From NCBI GenBank assembly GCA_002414505.1, contig DHZF01000072.1, positions 1 through 16,739 of the forward strand: a stretch of 16,739 nucleotides of DNA. The letters run 5' to 3'. The stretch is from Hyphomonas sp. UBA5111 (GTDB taxonomy: Bacteria; Pseudomonadota; Alphaproteobacteria; Caulobacterales; Hyphomonadaceae). Shown in pieces: positions 1 to 9,200 of this stretch. Each line of letters starts with the position of its first letter. The first letter of the stretch is position 1. The position numbers and the translations under genes are program-made. The notes under the pieces were generated by a model, which saw nothing but the letters and a program-made list of their open reading frames with translations, did not search any database and was not told the DNA's origin.

Positions 1-6
1 AACTTC

Positions 7-471
7 ATGGCAGACCCGGAAAACACGCTTCTCCTCGAAACCTCCAAGGGCTCGGTGAAAATCGACCTGCGTCCGGACCTCGCGCCCGGCCATGTCGAGC
101 GGATCAAGGAACTGGCTCGCGAAGGCTTTTATGATGGCATCGTCTTCCACCGCGTGATCGACGGCTTCATGGCTCAGGTCGGCTGCCCGCAAGGCACGGG
201 GATGGGCGGCTCCTCCAAACCGGACCTGAAAGCGGAATTCAACGCAGAGCCCCATGTCCGCGGCACCTGCTCCATGGCCCGCACATCGGCCCCCAACTCG
301 GCCAACAGCCAGTTCTTCATCTGTTTTGATGATGCCAGCTTCCTGAACCGCCAATACACGGTCTGGGGCCAGGTCAGTGAAGGCATGGACGTCATCGACC
401 AGTTGGCCAAGGGTGAGCCGCCGCGCAATCCCGACCGGATCGTCAGCATGAAGGTGGCTGCCGACGCCTGA
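7..471 (+). CDS. Cyclophilin-type peptidyl-prolyl cis-trans isomerase
   Basis: A 154-residue protein that would catalyse cis-trans isomerisation of prolyl bonds in folding proteins. The cyclophilin core is clear: FHRVIDGFMAQVGCPQGTG at residues 47-65 carries the catalytic-site Arg49 and the Phe54/Met55/Gln57 pocket residues, and NSANSQFFI at 97-105 is the second signature. Phe112 stands where human cyclophilin A has the cyclosporin-binding Trp121, as in many bacterial PpiB proteins. There is no signal peptide, so it is probably cytoplasmic, and the length matches compact bacterial cyclophilins. Only six bases precede the ATG, so neither the ribosome-binding site nor a possible further N-terminal extension can be judged. 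The next gene starts 24 bases after its stop on the same strand, so the two may be co-transcribed. I am sure of the family; choosing between ppiA and ppiB names is not justified. Confidence 0.93.
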   Translation: MADPENTLLLETSKGSVKIDLRPDLAPGHVERIKELAREGFYDGIVFHRVIDGFMAQVGCPQGTGMGGSSKPDLKAEFNAEPHVRGTCSMARTSAPNSANSQFFICFDDASFLNRQYTVWGQVSEGMDVIDQLAKGEPPRNPDRIVSMKVAADA

Positions 472-495
472 TTTCAGGCAGGCAGGTAAGCCGGA

Positions 496-2100
496 ATGAC
501 GGACAGGAAAATCAGGCGAAAAGCGATCGCGCGCCACGGGTCGAAAATCTTCGGCTCGCGCATTGCTCGTCTGATTTTCGCGTCCAACCTTGCCGGCCTT
601 GCCATCCTGATTATCGGCGCGATGGTCCTGAACGAGATGCGCGCCGGCTTCGTGGTTTCAAAGAAGCAGGATCTTGTTGCGCAGGCGCAGATCTTCACCA
701 GCCTGCTGGGCGATGATGCCACCACGCCCGCGCCCAAACTCGACGAAGAGGCCGCCCGGCAGACCATCGTTCGCCTGAATCTGCCAGAGCGAGTACGCGC
801 CCGCATCTACTCTCCTGATGGCGAACTGGTCGGCGACAGCTTCTATCTCTCCGAGCGGGTCGACATAGACGCCCTGCCCCCCTTGCAGGAACCCAGCAGC
901 TTCGCCCGCCTCGGTGCCAATCTGTCGGAATGGGCCAGCAACACATTGGGGCCCATCATGCCCCGGCGTGGCTCCGACGCCCTGGTCGCCCAGAGTTTCG
1001 AGGAGGAGTTCGAGATTGCGGTCCGCGGACAGGAAGCTGCCAGCCAACGTTTCTCCGATCGCGGCCAGCGGATCATCTCCGTCTCCATGCCGATCCAGCG
1101 CGTCTCGGCTGTGGTCGGCGTCCTGACGCTGGAATCCAATGACATTGATGAGATCATCCGCGCCGAACGCGCCGCGCTCATCCCCTTTATCGGGGTCGCC
1201 GTCCTCGTGGCGTTCATCACATCAATCCTGCTCACCCTCGGCATCGCTCGGCCGCTCCGCCGCCTGTCAATCGCGGCCGACCGTATCCGGGCGGGCGCTT
1301 CCGACCGGATCGACATTCCGGCCCTGACCAATCGCAAGGATGAAATCGGCAATCTTGCCGCCTCGATGCAGAGCATGACCGAAGCCTTGCTGGAGCGGAT
1401 CGAGGCGAATGAACAATTCGCTGCCGATGTTGCCCATGAATTGAAGAACCCCCTCACCTCTATCCGCTCGGCCGTTGAAACTGCTGACCGTGTGCAGGAC
1501 GACCCGGTCGCGCTAGAGCGCCTGCGGCAGGTCATCGCCCAGGATGTGAAACGGCTGGACCGTCTGATTACAGATATTTCAAACGCATCCCGTATCGAAG
1601 CGGAAATGACGCGCGTGCCGACCGAACAGATGGATATTGCCGGCTTCGTTCACGATGTCGTCCAGACCTATGAAGCCTTCAGCCGTGAAGAGGGCGCCGT
1701 CTCGGTCCACTATCGCGACGACACGATGGGGGCACGGCTTCTGGTCAGAGGCCGCGACGGCCCCCTCGGCCAAGTGGTGCGCAACCTGATCGACAATGCC
1801 CGCTCCTTCTCGCCAGCTGGCGGGCAGGTCAATGTCATCGTCGACCAGTCGAATGACGGTCCACAGACCATTGCCCGCATCATGATCGAGGATAGCGGCC
1901 CCGGCGTGCCGGAAGACAAGCTCGAAAAGATCTTCAGCCGCTTCTATACAGATCGCCCGGCCGGAACTGCCTTTGGCAACAATTCCGGTCTCGGTCTTTC
2001 GATTGTCCAGCAGATCGTGACGACCCATCGCGGCAAGGTCTGGGCCGAGAACCGCGCAGAAGGGGGCGCGCGGTTCGTCGTTGACCTACCGGCGATGTAA
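496..2100 (+). CDS. ChvG-like sensor histidine kinase
   Basis: A 534-residue membrane sensor kinase that would autophosphorylate and pass phosphate to a response regulator. A membrane helix at about 25-46 is followed by a periplasmic sensor region at 47-227, then a second helix at about 228-250, a HAMP linker at 251-300, the HisKA H-box (DVAHELKNPLTS, His314) and an HATPase domain. The HATPase shows the N-box (NLIDNA, Asn430/Asn434), G1 box (DSGPG from Asp466) and G2 box (SGLGLS, 497-502). The architecture, length and H-box resemble alphaproteobacterial ChvG/ExoS, which senses acid and envelope stress together with ChvI. No chvI-like regulator lies in the window, and the gene on its left is a prolyl isomerase. 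The ATG has a weak AGGTAAG ribosome site upstream. It ends four bases before the convergent acs stop. The kinase call is firm; ChvG orthology is an inference. Confidence 0.85.
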   Translation: MTDRKIRRKAIARHGSKIFGSRIARLIFASNLAGLAILIIGAMVLNEMRAGFVVSKKQDLVAQAQIFTSLLGDDATTPAPKLDEEAARQTIVRLNLPERVRARIYSPDGELVGDSFYLSERVDIDALPPLQEPSSFARLGANLSEWASNTLGPIMPRRGSDALVAQSFEEEFEIAVRGQEAASQRFSDRGQRIISVSMPIQRVSAVVGVLTLESNDIDEIIRAERAALIPFIGVAVLVAFITSILLTLGIARPLRRLSIAADRIRAGASDRIDIPALTNRKDEIGNLAASMQSMTEALLERIEANEQFAADVAHELKNPLTSIRSAVETADRVQDDPVALERLRQVIAQDVKRLDRLITDISNASRIEAEMTRVPTEQMDIAGFVHDVVQTYEAFSREEGAVSVHYRDDTMGARLLVRGRDGPLGQVVRNLIDNARSFSPAGGQVNVIVDQSNDGPQTIARIMIEDSGPGVPEDKLEKIFSRFYTDRPAGTAFGNNSGLGLSIVQQIVTTHRGKVWAENRAEGGARFVVDLPAM

Positions 2101-2104
2101 GCCG

Positions 2105-4072
2105 TTAGCGGTTCTGGCGGTTGTTGATCAGATCGTCGACAACTTCAGGCTCGGCCAATGTCGATGTATCGCCAAGATTTGAATACTCGTTCTCGGCAAT
2201 CTTGCGCAGGATCCGTCGCATGATCTTGCCGGACCGCGTCTTGGGCAGGCCCGGCGCGATCTGGATCAGGTCAGGGCTGGCTATCGGGCCGATTTCCTGA
2301 CGCACATGTTGGATCAAATTCTTGACCAGCGCATCGTCCACCTCAACGCCCTGACGCAATGTGACATAGGCATAGATGCCCTGCCCCTTCACATCATGCG
2401 GATAGCCGACCACGGCCGCCTCAGCGACAGCGTCATGGCTTACAAGAGCGCTCTCGACTTCTGCCGTCCCCATCCGGTGCCCGGAGACATTGATGACATC
2501 ATCCACCCGCCCCGTGATCCAGTAGAAACCGTCCTCGTCACGGCGACAGCCATCACCCGTGAAATAGGTTCCGGGATAGGCCGTAAAATACGTATCGATG
2601 AAACGCTGATGATCGCCATAGACCGTACGCATCTGGCCGGGCCAGCTGTCGGTAATCAACAGATTACCATCCGTCGCCCCTTCCAGCACATTCCCCTCTG
2701 CATCCACCAGAACAGGCTTCACGCCGAAGAAGGGGTGGCTGCCGGCGCCGGGCTTCATGTCGGTGGTTCCGGGCAGAGGCACAATCATGGTGCCGCCTGT
2801 CTCGGTCTGCCACCATGTGTCGACAATCGGACACCGCGCTTCACCCACGACGTGGAAATACCATTCCCAAGCCTCCGGGTTGATCGGTTCGCCGACGGTG
2901 CCCAACAGACGGAGGGATTTCCGGGATGTCTTGTTCACCGGCCCCTCGCCTTCGCGCATCAGGGCACGGATGGCGGTTGGCGCCGTATAGAAGATGGTGA
3001 CATTCTGCTCGTCGCAGACCTGCCAGAAGCGTGAGGCGTCCGGATAGGTCGGCACCCCCTCGAAGACGAGGCTTGTCGCCCCATTCGCAAGCGGTCCGTA
3101 CACGATATAGGTATGGCCGGTCACCCAGCCGACATCGGCCGAACACCAGAAGACATCGTCTTCCTTCAGATCGAACACATATTCGTGCGTCATCGACGCC
3201 CAGACCAGATAGCCGCCGGTTGTATGCAGCACACCTTTCGGCTGGCCGGTCGACCCCGACGTATAGAGGATGAAGAGCGGGTCTTCGGCATTCATCGGCT
3301 CAGGTGGGCAGTCCGACGAAATGCCCTCGGCGGCCTCATGCAGCCAATAGTCCCGGCCTTCCTTCATGCCGACCTCGGCGCCGGTCCGCTTCACGACCAG
3401 CATCTTCTCGACCATGCCGCCGGCAATCTCGGCCGCCTTGTCCGCGTTCACTTTCAACGGCACACGGCGCCCCCCGCGAACGCCCTCATCGGCTGTGATC
3501 AGGAATTTGGATTCGCAATCCGTAATCCGGCCGGAGAGCGCTTCCGGGCTGAAGCCACCGAACACGATGGAATGCACGGCGCCGATCCGTGTGCAGGCCA
3601 GCATGGCATATGTGGCCTCCAGGATCATCGGCATGTAGATCGTGACGCGGTCGCCTTTCTTCACGCCCATCTTCTTCAGGACGTTCGCGAACTTGCAAAC
3701 GGCCGTGTGAAGCTGGCGATAGGTCATCTTGTGGGTATTGCCGGGCTCATCGCCCTCCCAGATCAGGGCGACCTTGTCGCCCCGCGTTTCCAAATGCCGG
3801 TCAAGGCAGTTGGCCGATACATTCAACACGCCATCGGAAAACCACTTCACATGCAGGTCGCCCGTCTCCCAGGAGACGTCCTTCACGACCGTGTAGGGCT
3901 TGATCCAGTCGAGCCGCTTGCCATGCTCACCCCAGAAAGCTTCCGGGTCGGAGATCGAGGCCTCATACATTTCGCGATACTTTTCCGGGGTCAGGTTCGC
4001 TTTTGCTGCAAACTCCGCCGGTACCGGATATATCTTTTGTGCGTCGCTCATGAATGGCTCTCCGTCTGGCAT
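2105..4072 (-). CDS. acs: Acetyl-CoA synthetase (acetate--CoA ligase, AMP-forming)
   Basis: Makes acetyl-CoA from acetate, ATP and CoA through an acetyl-AMP intermediate. It is a 655-residue ANL-superfamily enzyme, the usual length for Acs. Visible motifs are the P-loop-like [11 protein letters not shown] at 270-280; [10 protein letters not shown] at 393-402; [10 protein letters not shown] at 418-427, where Trp421 matches the acetate-pocket Trp414 of Salmonella Acs; the hinge region [14 protein letters not shown] at 521-534; and [11 protein letters not shown] at 610-620, with catalytic Lys616, the lysine that Pat-type acetyltransferases modify in known Acs proteins. I chose the ATG at 4072 because a perfect AGGAGG sits six bases upstream (4079-4084). 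A second in-frame ATG at 4051 (MSDAQK) has a weaker GGAGAG site and would give the N-terminus more typical of the family. The gene starts 13 bases after the porin stop, so the two form an operon. It is convergent with the ChvG-like kinase. Confidence 0.97.
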   Translation of the reverse strand: MPDGEPFMSDAQKIYPVPAEFAAKANLTPEKYREMYEASISDPEAFWGEHGKRLDWIKPYTVVKDVSWETGDLHVKWFSDGVLNVSANCLDRHLETRGDKVALIWEGDEPGNTHKMTYRQLHTAVCKFANVLKKMGVKKGDRVTIYMPMILEATYAMLACTRIGAVHSIVFGGFSPEALSGRITDCESKFLITADEGVRGGRRVPLKVNADKAAEIAGGMVEKMLVVKRTGAEVGMKEGRDYWLHEAAEGISSDCPPEPMNAEDPLFILYTSGSTGQPKGVLHTTGGYLVWASMTHEYVFDLKEDDVFWCSADVGWVTGHTYIVYGPLANGATSLVFEGVPTYPDASRFWQVCDEQNVTIFYTAPTAIRALMREGEGPVNKTSRKSLRLLGTVGEPINPEAWEWYFHVVGEARCPIVDTWWQTETGGTMIVPLPGTTDMKPGAGSHPFFGVKPVLVDAEGNVLEGATDGNLLITDSWPGQMRTVYGDHQRFIDTYFTAYPGTYFTGDGCRRDEDGFYWITGRVDDVINVSGHRMGTAEVESALVSHDAVAEAAVVGYPHDVKGQGIYAYVTLRQGVEVDDALVKNLIQHVRQEIGPIASPDLIQIAPGLPKTRSGKIMRRILRKIAENEYSNLGDTSTLAEPEVVDDLINNRQNR

Positions 4073-4085
4073 GTTTGTCCTCCTG

Positions 4086-5381
4086 TCAGAATGCATACTT
4101 TGTGGAGAAGGTGAACCGTGTGATGGATCCATCCGCGCCACTTTCCTCTTCGCGGATGCCGTGGAGCAGCTCTGTGCCCAGCGTCACATTCGGGGCAACA
4201 TCCCACAGGATTGCGCCAAAGACCGACTGCACCGAAGAGGTCACGCCACCGCCCAGATAATCCGGATTGTCGATGAACAGGCCGGAATAGCCGCCGCTGA
4301 ATCGCGCGGTCTCGCCGAATGGGTGACGCCACGCCACAAGGCCGCCATAGCTCGGGATCGCCTCCAGATCGCCATTCGGGTCCAGCGCCGTGGAACGGCT
4401 GGCCGCCAGGCCGACATACCGGCCAATGCCTTCCCCGCCGACCAGGTTGAAGCGCAGATCATCCTTCTCACCCATCATGAGCCGACCGGAAACACTGAGG
4501 CCGTAGCCGAAGGCTTCGTCTTCCTCCGTGCCGAAATCTGCGCGCAATTGCCGCGCGATACCCGCAATGGATACGTTGCCGAAATCACCGGTCATATTGT
4601 AGCGCGCGACCACATCCGGGATGAGGTTCTCGTCACGTGAGCCCGCATTGAGCGTCGTGGTATTCGGATTCTCGACCGCGAATTGCCAATTGCCATTCGT
4701 ATAGCGGATCTGTGGCTGGCGCACGAACACCATGCCATCCGACAGGATCAGGAAGCTCGCGCTCTCAGGGATGGCAGATGTGTTCTGGAAGGTCGACCAT
4801 TCCTGTCCGACCAGCCAGTTCTTGTATTTCATGAAGGCGCGGCGCAGACGCGGCGAATAGGAGTTCGAGACAAGCTCATTGCCCTGCCCTGATCCCAGAA
4901 AGTCCATTTCAATATGCGCGCTCAGAGTGTCGTCTCCCACCGGACGTGAGGCCGACAGGAAGAACCGTGAGGATTCTGCAGTGAAGTCCGTGAACGATGT
5001 TTCTTCTCCCCCGATGGGCGTCGCGCTTGGAATGTAGAAATCGCGCGCGATGGAGCTGCCGGCGATGGCGCCGTCGCTGAGCGAGGTGACGTGAACATCC
5101 GCATCGACGAAGCCGCCGAATTTCAGTGTCGTGTCGCCAACCAGAAACCCGTCAGTCTTGGGCGCAGGCGCAGCGGCAGGGGCTTCGGTAACCGTGCGTT
5201 CAATCCGCACGACGTCTTCTTCCCGGTTCGCCCGTTCAGTGGCCAACTCGGTCTTGAGTTCGGAGACCATCGCCTCCAGCGCCGCTATCCGATCTTCCAG
5301 CGACGTATCCTGCGCCACCGCACCTAATGCGACGACAACCGAGACCGATGACAACATCAGCACCTTCAACGCTCGTGACAT
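4086..5381 (-). CDS. DcaP-like trimeric outer-membrane porin
   Basis: A 431-residue outer-membrane beta-barrel that would let small carboxylates into the periplasm. The signal peptide (hydrophobic 5-21, AVA then QD cleavage near residue 23) is followed by a heptad-like coiled coil at about 26-63 and an Ala/Pro linker, the layout of DcaP-family porins whose N-terminal helices trimerise. The barrel begins near [14 protein letters not shown] (85-98), has alternating aromatic strands, and ends in the C-terminal Phe (TKYAF) expected for BAM-dependent insertion. The ATG has a strong GGGAGG site just upstream. It is the first gene of a porin-acs operon and is divergent from crbR. DcaP of Acinetobacter is known as a dicarboxylate channel; acetate or short-chain carboxylate entry here is my inference from position. 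The family call rests on pattern recognition and could be confused with other coiled-coil porins. Confidence 0.8.
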   Translation of the reverse strand: MSRALKVLMLSSVSVVVALGAVAQDTSLEDRIAALEAMVSELKTELATERANREEDVVRIERTVTEAPAAAPAPKTDGFLVGDTTLKFGGFVDADVHVTSLSDGAIAGSSIARDFYIPSATPIGGEETSFTDFTAESSRFFLSASRPVGDDTLSAHIEMDFLGSGQGNELVSNSYSPRLRRAFMKYKNWLVGQEWSTFQNTSAIPESASFLILSDGMVFVRQPQIRYTNGNWQFAVENPNTTTLNAGSRDENLIPDVVARYNMTGDFGNVSIAGIARQLRADFGTEEDEAFGYGLSVSGRLMMGEKDDLRFNLVGGEGIGRYVGLAASRSTALDPNGDLEAIPSYGGLVAWRHPFGETARFSGGYSGLFIDNPDYLGGGVTSSVQSVFGAILWDVAPNVTLGTELLHGIREEESGADGSITRFTFSTKYAF

Positions 5382-5455
5382 GTTTTCCTCCCTCTATTTT
5401 TTATGTGCGGGAAGTATCTGACTGATGCTGCTGCTCCGCCATTAGCCATTGGTGC

Positions 5456-5469
5456 TAAGACAAAAGTCT
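5456..5469 (+). promoter_or_regulatory. Putative CrbR operator, site 1 (porin-acs / crbR divergent region)
   Basis: TAAGACAAAAGTCT holds a perfect inverted repeat AGAC-N4-GTCT. The same core recurs at 11938-11951 and 12245-12258 on the minus strand. It lies between two divergent transcription units, 93 bases before the crbR ATG and 74 bases before the porin ATG, so one site could serve both. A CTAAGA direct repeat also flanks it (5455-5460 and 5468-5473). Assignment to CrbR is inferred from recurrence and gene content, not from a known binding matrix. Confidence 0.55.
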
Positions 5470-5473
5470 AAGA

Positions 5474-5502
5474 GCCCCCGGAGACAATCCATGTTTTATG
5501 GG
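5474..5502 (+). promoter_or_regulatory. Possible activator-dependent promoter of crbR
   Basis: TATGGG at 5497-5502 could be a -10 box. The matching -35 position, 17 bases upstream (5474-5479), is GCCCCC and unlike consensus. The distance from the operator-like site to this -10 box (27 bases) nearly equals the 26 bases seen at the small membrane protein gene, which suggests an activated promoter and autoregulation. The call is speculative. Confidence 0.25.
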
Positions 5503-5528
5503 ATACACTGCGTGGCTAACCGTAGAGA

Positions 5529-5540
5529 CTGCTTAAGCAG
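5529..5540. repeat. 12-bp perfect palindrome in the crbR leader
   Basis: CTGCTTAAGCAG is perfectly self-complementary and ends 22 bases before the crbR ATG, just upstream of its GGGAGG ribosome site. It could be a second operator for a dimeric regulator or a small RNA hairpin in the leader. No second copy was noticed in the window. Confidence 0.4.
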
Positions 5541-5562
5541 CGGGGAAATGGGGAGGAACAAG

Positions 5563-6210
5563 ATGCCGGACGCGCCCCGCGTCCTGATCGTGGACGATCA
5601 TCCATTGTTCAGGGATGCGCTTGAAACTGCCTTGGAATGCGCCTTTCCTTCCGGCGCAGAGGCAACCCATGCAAGTAACCTGTCCGGCGCGCTGGACATT
5701 CTCAGGTCGCATCCGGTGGATTTGATCCTGCTCGACCTGAATCTCGGAGATTGCGCCGAGTTCGAGGGGCTCACCACCCTGCTCGCCGCAGAACCCGGCT
5801 GCCCCATCGTGGTCGTCTCGGCCACGGAAACGCCCAAGGCCTTTCAAATGGCGGGCGCCCTTGGGGCGGCCGGTTACTTGCCAAAAAGCATGTCCCTGGA
5901 AGATCTGTCTGCTGCGCTGGCAACCACACTGGATGGTGGCACATGGTTCCCGAAGACCAACGGCACCCATTTGCCCGCCAGCCCGGCAGCCGAACGTATC
6001 GCCAGTCTTACCCCCGCGCAGCGCCGCGTACTCGCGGGCCTGTCGGCCGGTCTCCTGAACAAGCAGATCGCCCACGAAATGGACATTTCCGTTGCGACGG
6101 TGAAGGCGCACATGACGGCCATTTTCCGAAAGCTCGGTGCCAACAACCGGACCCAGGCCCTGCTGATTTATCAGGAAGACACTTCTGTCGGAAGCGCCTC
6201 GAACGCCTGA
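5563..6210 (+). CDS. crbR: LuxR/NarL-family response regulator, CrbR-like
   Basis: A 215-residue transcription factor. The receiver domain (1-120) has the acidic pair Asp11/Asp12 (IVDDHPLFRDAL), phospho-acceptor Asp58 (LILLDLNLG), Ser86 (VVVSATE) and Lys108 (YLPKS). The LuxR-type helix-turn-helix at about 148-205 contains LTPAQRRVLAGL, NKQIAHEMDISVATVKAHM and FRKLGANNRTQA. I chose the ATG at 5563 because GGGAGG lies six bases upstream (5551-5556); an in-frame ATG at 5548 is less well placed. In Vibrio and Pseudomonas, CrbR (also called ErdR) activates acs and acetate-transport genes when phosphorylated by CrbS. Here it is divergent from porin-acs and converges on a CrbS-like kinase, with the last 40 bases overlapping. 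The regulator family is certain; the CrbR name is inferred from the partner kinase and gene context. Confidence 0.85.
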   Translation: MPDAPRVLIVDDHPLFRDALETALECAFPSGAEATHASNLSGALDILRSHPVDLILLDLNLGDCAEFEGLTTLLAAEPGCPIVVVSATETPKAFQMAGALGAAGYLPKSMSLEDLSAALATTLDGGTWFPKTNGTHLPASPAAERIASLTPAQRRVLAGLSAGLLNKQIAHEMDISVATVKAHMTAIFRKLGANNRTQALLIYQEDTSVGSASNA

Positions 6211-9200
6211 CCGCGTCCGCGCGTCTTGCACATCATCAGAAACTGGCGAATGTCCACTGGATTGCTGGGCTTGCGCAGGACAGGGACGCTCGCCCCTCGT
6301 GCCTTGGAGAGGTCCGGTACGTTCGTCGCCGCCGTCAGCAACAACACATTCGCCGGGTCGCGCAATCGGGCACGATTTTGCTGGATCAGGTCGAGACCAC
6401 TGACCTCGTCTTCGAGATCAAGATCCGCGATCAGGGCGTCGAAACACTCATCCTTCAGACACTCGACGGCCTCAGCCACGGTACGGACGCTCGTCGCCCG
6501 GCACCCCCAGCTTTCAAGCAGGCGGGTCATGCTGTCGACAATCGCCGGCTCGTCATCGACAAAGAGAATGCTGATGCCCTTCAGGCTCGTATCGTCCCGC
6601 GTGAAGGCATTCACCGATTTGGCCCGGCGGACGGGCGGCGTTTCCGCCATAGGCACCGTCACCGAGAACACGCTCCCTTTTCCGGGCGTGGACCGAACGT
6701 CAATCTTGGCGTCCATCAGGCTGGCCAGACGCCGCACAATGGACAGGCCGAGGCCGGCGCCGCGAATACCGACATTGTCGGAATCCTCATACTTGCGGAA
6801 CTCCTCGAAAATCAGCTCCAACCGGTCAGCGGGAATGCCGGGCCCGGTATCATACACTTCGATCCGGACCTTGCGGCCCCGCCGGCGCGCGCCGACCAGC
6901 ACCCCGCCTGACTTCGTGTAGCGGCGGGCATTGGAAATAAAGTTCCGCACGATGCTTTTAAGGTAATCCGGGTCGGCGAACACAGCCAGTTTCGTGGGCG
7001 CCACACGCAGCTCCAGTCCGGACCGGTCTGCCATGGGTTGTGCTTCGTCAATCAGGTCTTCCAGCAATGGTCCCAGCGGCAATTTCACCGGCACTGCCTT
7101 GACCTGGCTGTGGTCCAGCCTCGAAATGTCGAGCAAGCCCTTGAGCAACTCATCCGCAGACTGAATGGCCCGGTCAGCCCGTGTGGCCAGATCCGGAGCG
7201 GATCCATTCGCGATGATCGATCCCAGATATAGCCGCGCAGCATTCAGCGGCTGCAGCAGGTCGTGGCTGGCGGCGGCCAGAAAGCGTGTCTTGGACGCAT
7301 TGGCACCCTCAGCCTCTTGACGGGCGAGGTTCAGATCATCCGCCATGGCTTCCAGCTTCCGCGTCCGCTCTTTCACGCGGCTTTCCAGCATTTCATTGGC
7401 TTCGACCAGTGCCTGTTCCCGCAATTTGTCTTCGGTAATGTCGGCGAAGGTCGTCACATAGCCGCCGCCAGGCATCGGGTTGCCGCTTATGCGCAAATAC
7501 AACCCGTCAGGATTGCGCCGTTCATAAGTGTAGGCCCGGCCGGACCGCATATGCGCCACCCGGCGCCTTGCCTGTTCAGCCGGATCGCCGTCAATCCATC
7601 CGGTCCGGATATTGTGTTCGATCAGCTCCGCCACAGGCACACCGACCACGACCTTGGCAGCCGGATAGTCGAAGAGGTCCACATAGGCGGTATTCCACGC
7701 TACGAGCTTCTGATCCGAATCCACCACGCTGATCCCGTGCGGGATATTCTCCAGCATTGATTGCAGCATGTGCCGCTCGAACCGCGCCGCCTGGGTCTTG
7801 TGGTCCAGCATGGAGAGCACATCCGGCAGGGTGACGTCACTGCCGCCAATCGCGGATGACAGGACCACGCGGGCCGAGGATGAGCCGAGGGCACCGGCCA
7901 GCAGCTTTTCCGTACGTTGAACGAGCAGCCAATTGGCGGGCGCATCTCCAGACGCGGCGATGCCGGTATCTTCCTCGAACTTTACGAAGGCATGATCCAC
8001 CGCTTCGGGCGTCAGGAAGCGGGACGCCAGCGTCTTCAACCCGTTTGGGGAGACCTTGAAGGCGTGCGTGTCGACCGCGCCCTCGGCAATCTCGATGACT
8101 TGGTCGCCGCCGACAAATACGGCTGCCTGCACTCGGTCGCGCAGACGCTCACGCGCGCGCAGCGAAACAATCACAAACAGAAGGAGATTTGTGCCAAGGC
8201 TGAGCAGGACACCATGAGTCAGACTGTCCTCGATCTTCAGTCCGAACATCGCATGCGGATCCAGCGCCGAGGGGACAATGGCCGTGATCGCGTCGTACCC
8301 GACAATGGCCGGCAGGAACAAGGTATAGGCCCAAAGCGCCATGCCGGAGATCAGCCCGGCCAGCACGCCCGACCGCCGGCCATGACCCCATGTGACCGCG
8401 CCGATCAGGCCCGGTGCGAACTGCGCCGCAGCCGCAAAGGAGAGCAGGCCGATCTGCGCCAGGGCCTCTCCCGTTCCCGCACGCCGGTAATAGGCATAGG
8501 CCAGCATCAACAGCACAATGATCACGATCCGCCGGGTCAGGACGATCCTTGCACCGGCATCACCGCTCAAACTGGCAAAACGCCCGGACCGCATGATGGC
8601 GGGCACGACGAGGTCATTGGTCACCATGGTGGACAGGGCCACGGTGGAAATAATCACCATGCCCGTCGCCGCCGAGAAGCCCCCCAGGAAGACCAGCGTT
8701 GCCAGCAAGCCGCTGCCGCGCTGGAGCGACAGGTCCAGCACGAACAGATCCGGCTGCGCGCCCGGACCGAGTATGGCCATGCCCGCAATCGTGATCGGGA
8801 TGACGACCAGGCTCGTCAGCAGCATGTAGACGGGAAACACCCATTTCGCCGTCTCGAGGTCCTTCTGGGTCTGGCGCTCGATCATTGCGACATGAAACTG
8901 CCTTGGCAGGCAGATGATGGCCGCCATGGCCAACAGGGTCATGGTGATGAAGCGCTCGGAGAAGCGAAACGTCTCGAAGGTGTGCGCTACGGGGGCATTC
9001 TCCGGCACACTGCCACTCATCAACAGCTTGATGGACAATATGGCCACGGCGATCAGCGCCGCGAGTTTCAGCACCGCTTCCACCGCAAGCACCCGCATCA
9101 GGCCGGAATTGTGCCGCGTGGCATCCGACTGCCTTGTGCCAAACAGGATGGCAAAAATGGCGAGGGCAAATGCCGTCAGCAGGACGGTCTCGTTCGCCGG

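Noticed and set aside
843..1535. A 230-codon open frame on the minus strand inside the ChvG-like kinase
   Set aside because: It is Ser/Arg-rich, lacks any domain, and the opposite strand encodes clear kinase motifs.
3113..4114. A 333-codon open frame on the + strand opposite acs
   Set aside because: It lies inside the well-supported acs gene, has shadow-like His/Arg-rich composition and no domain or ribosome site.
5751..6911. A 386-codon open frame on the + strand spanning the crbR and crbS ends
   Set aside because: It overlaps two strongly supported genes in other frames and its composition is typical of an out-of-frame GC-rich translation.
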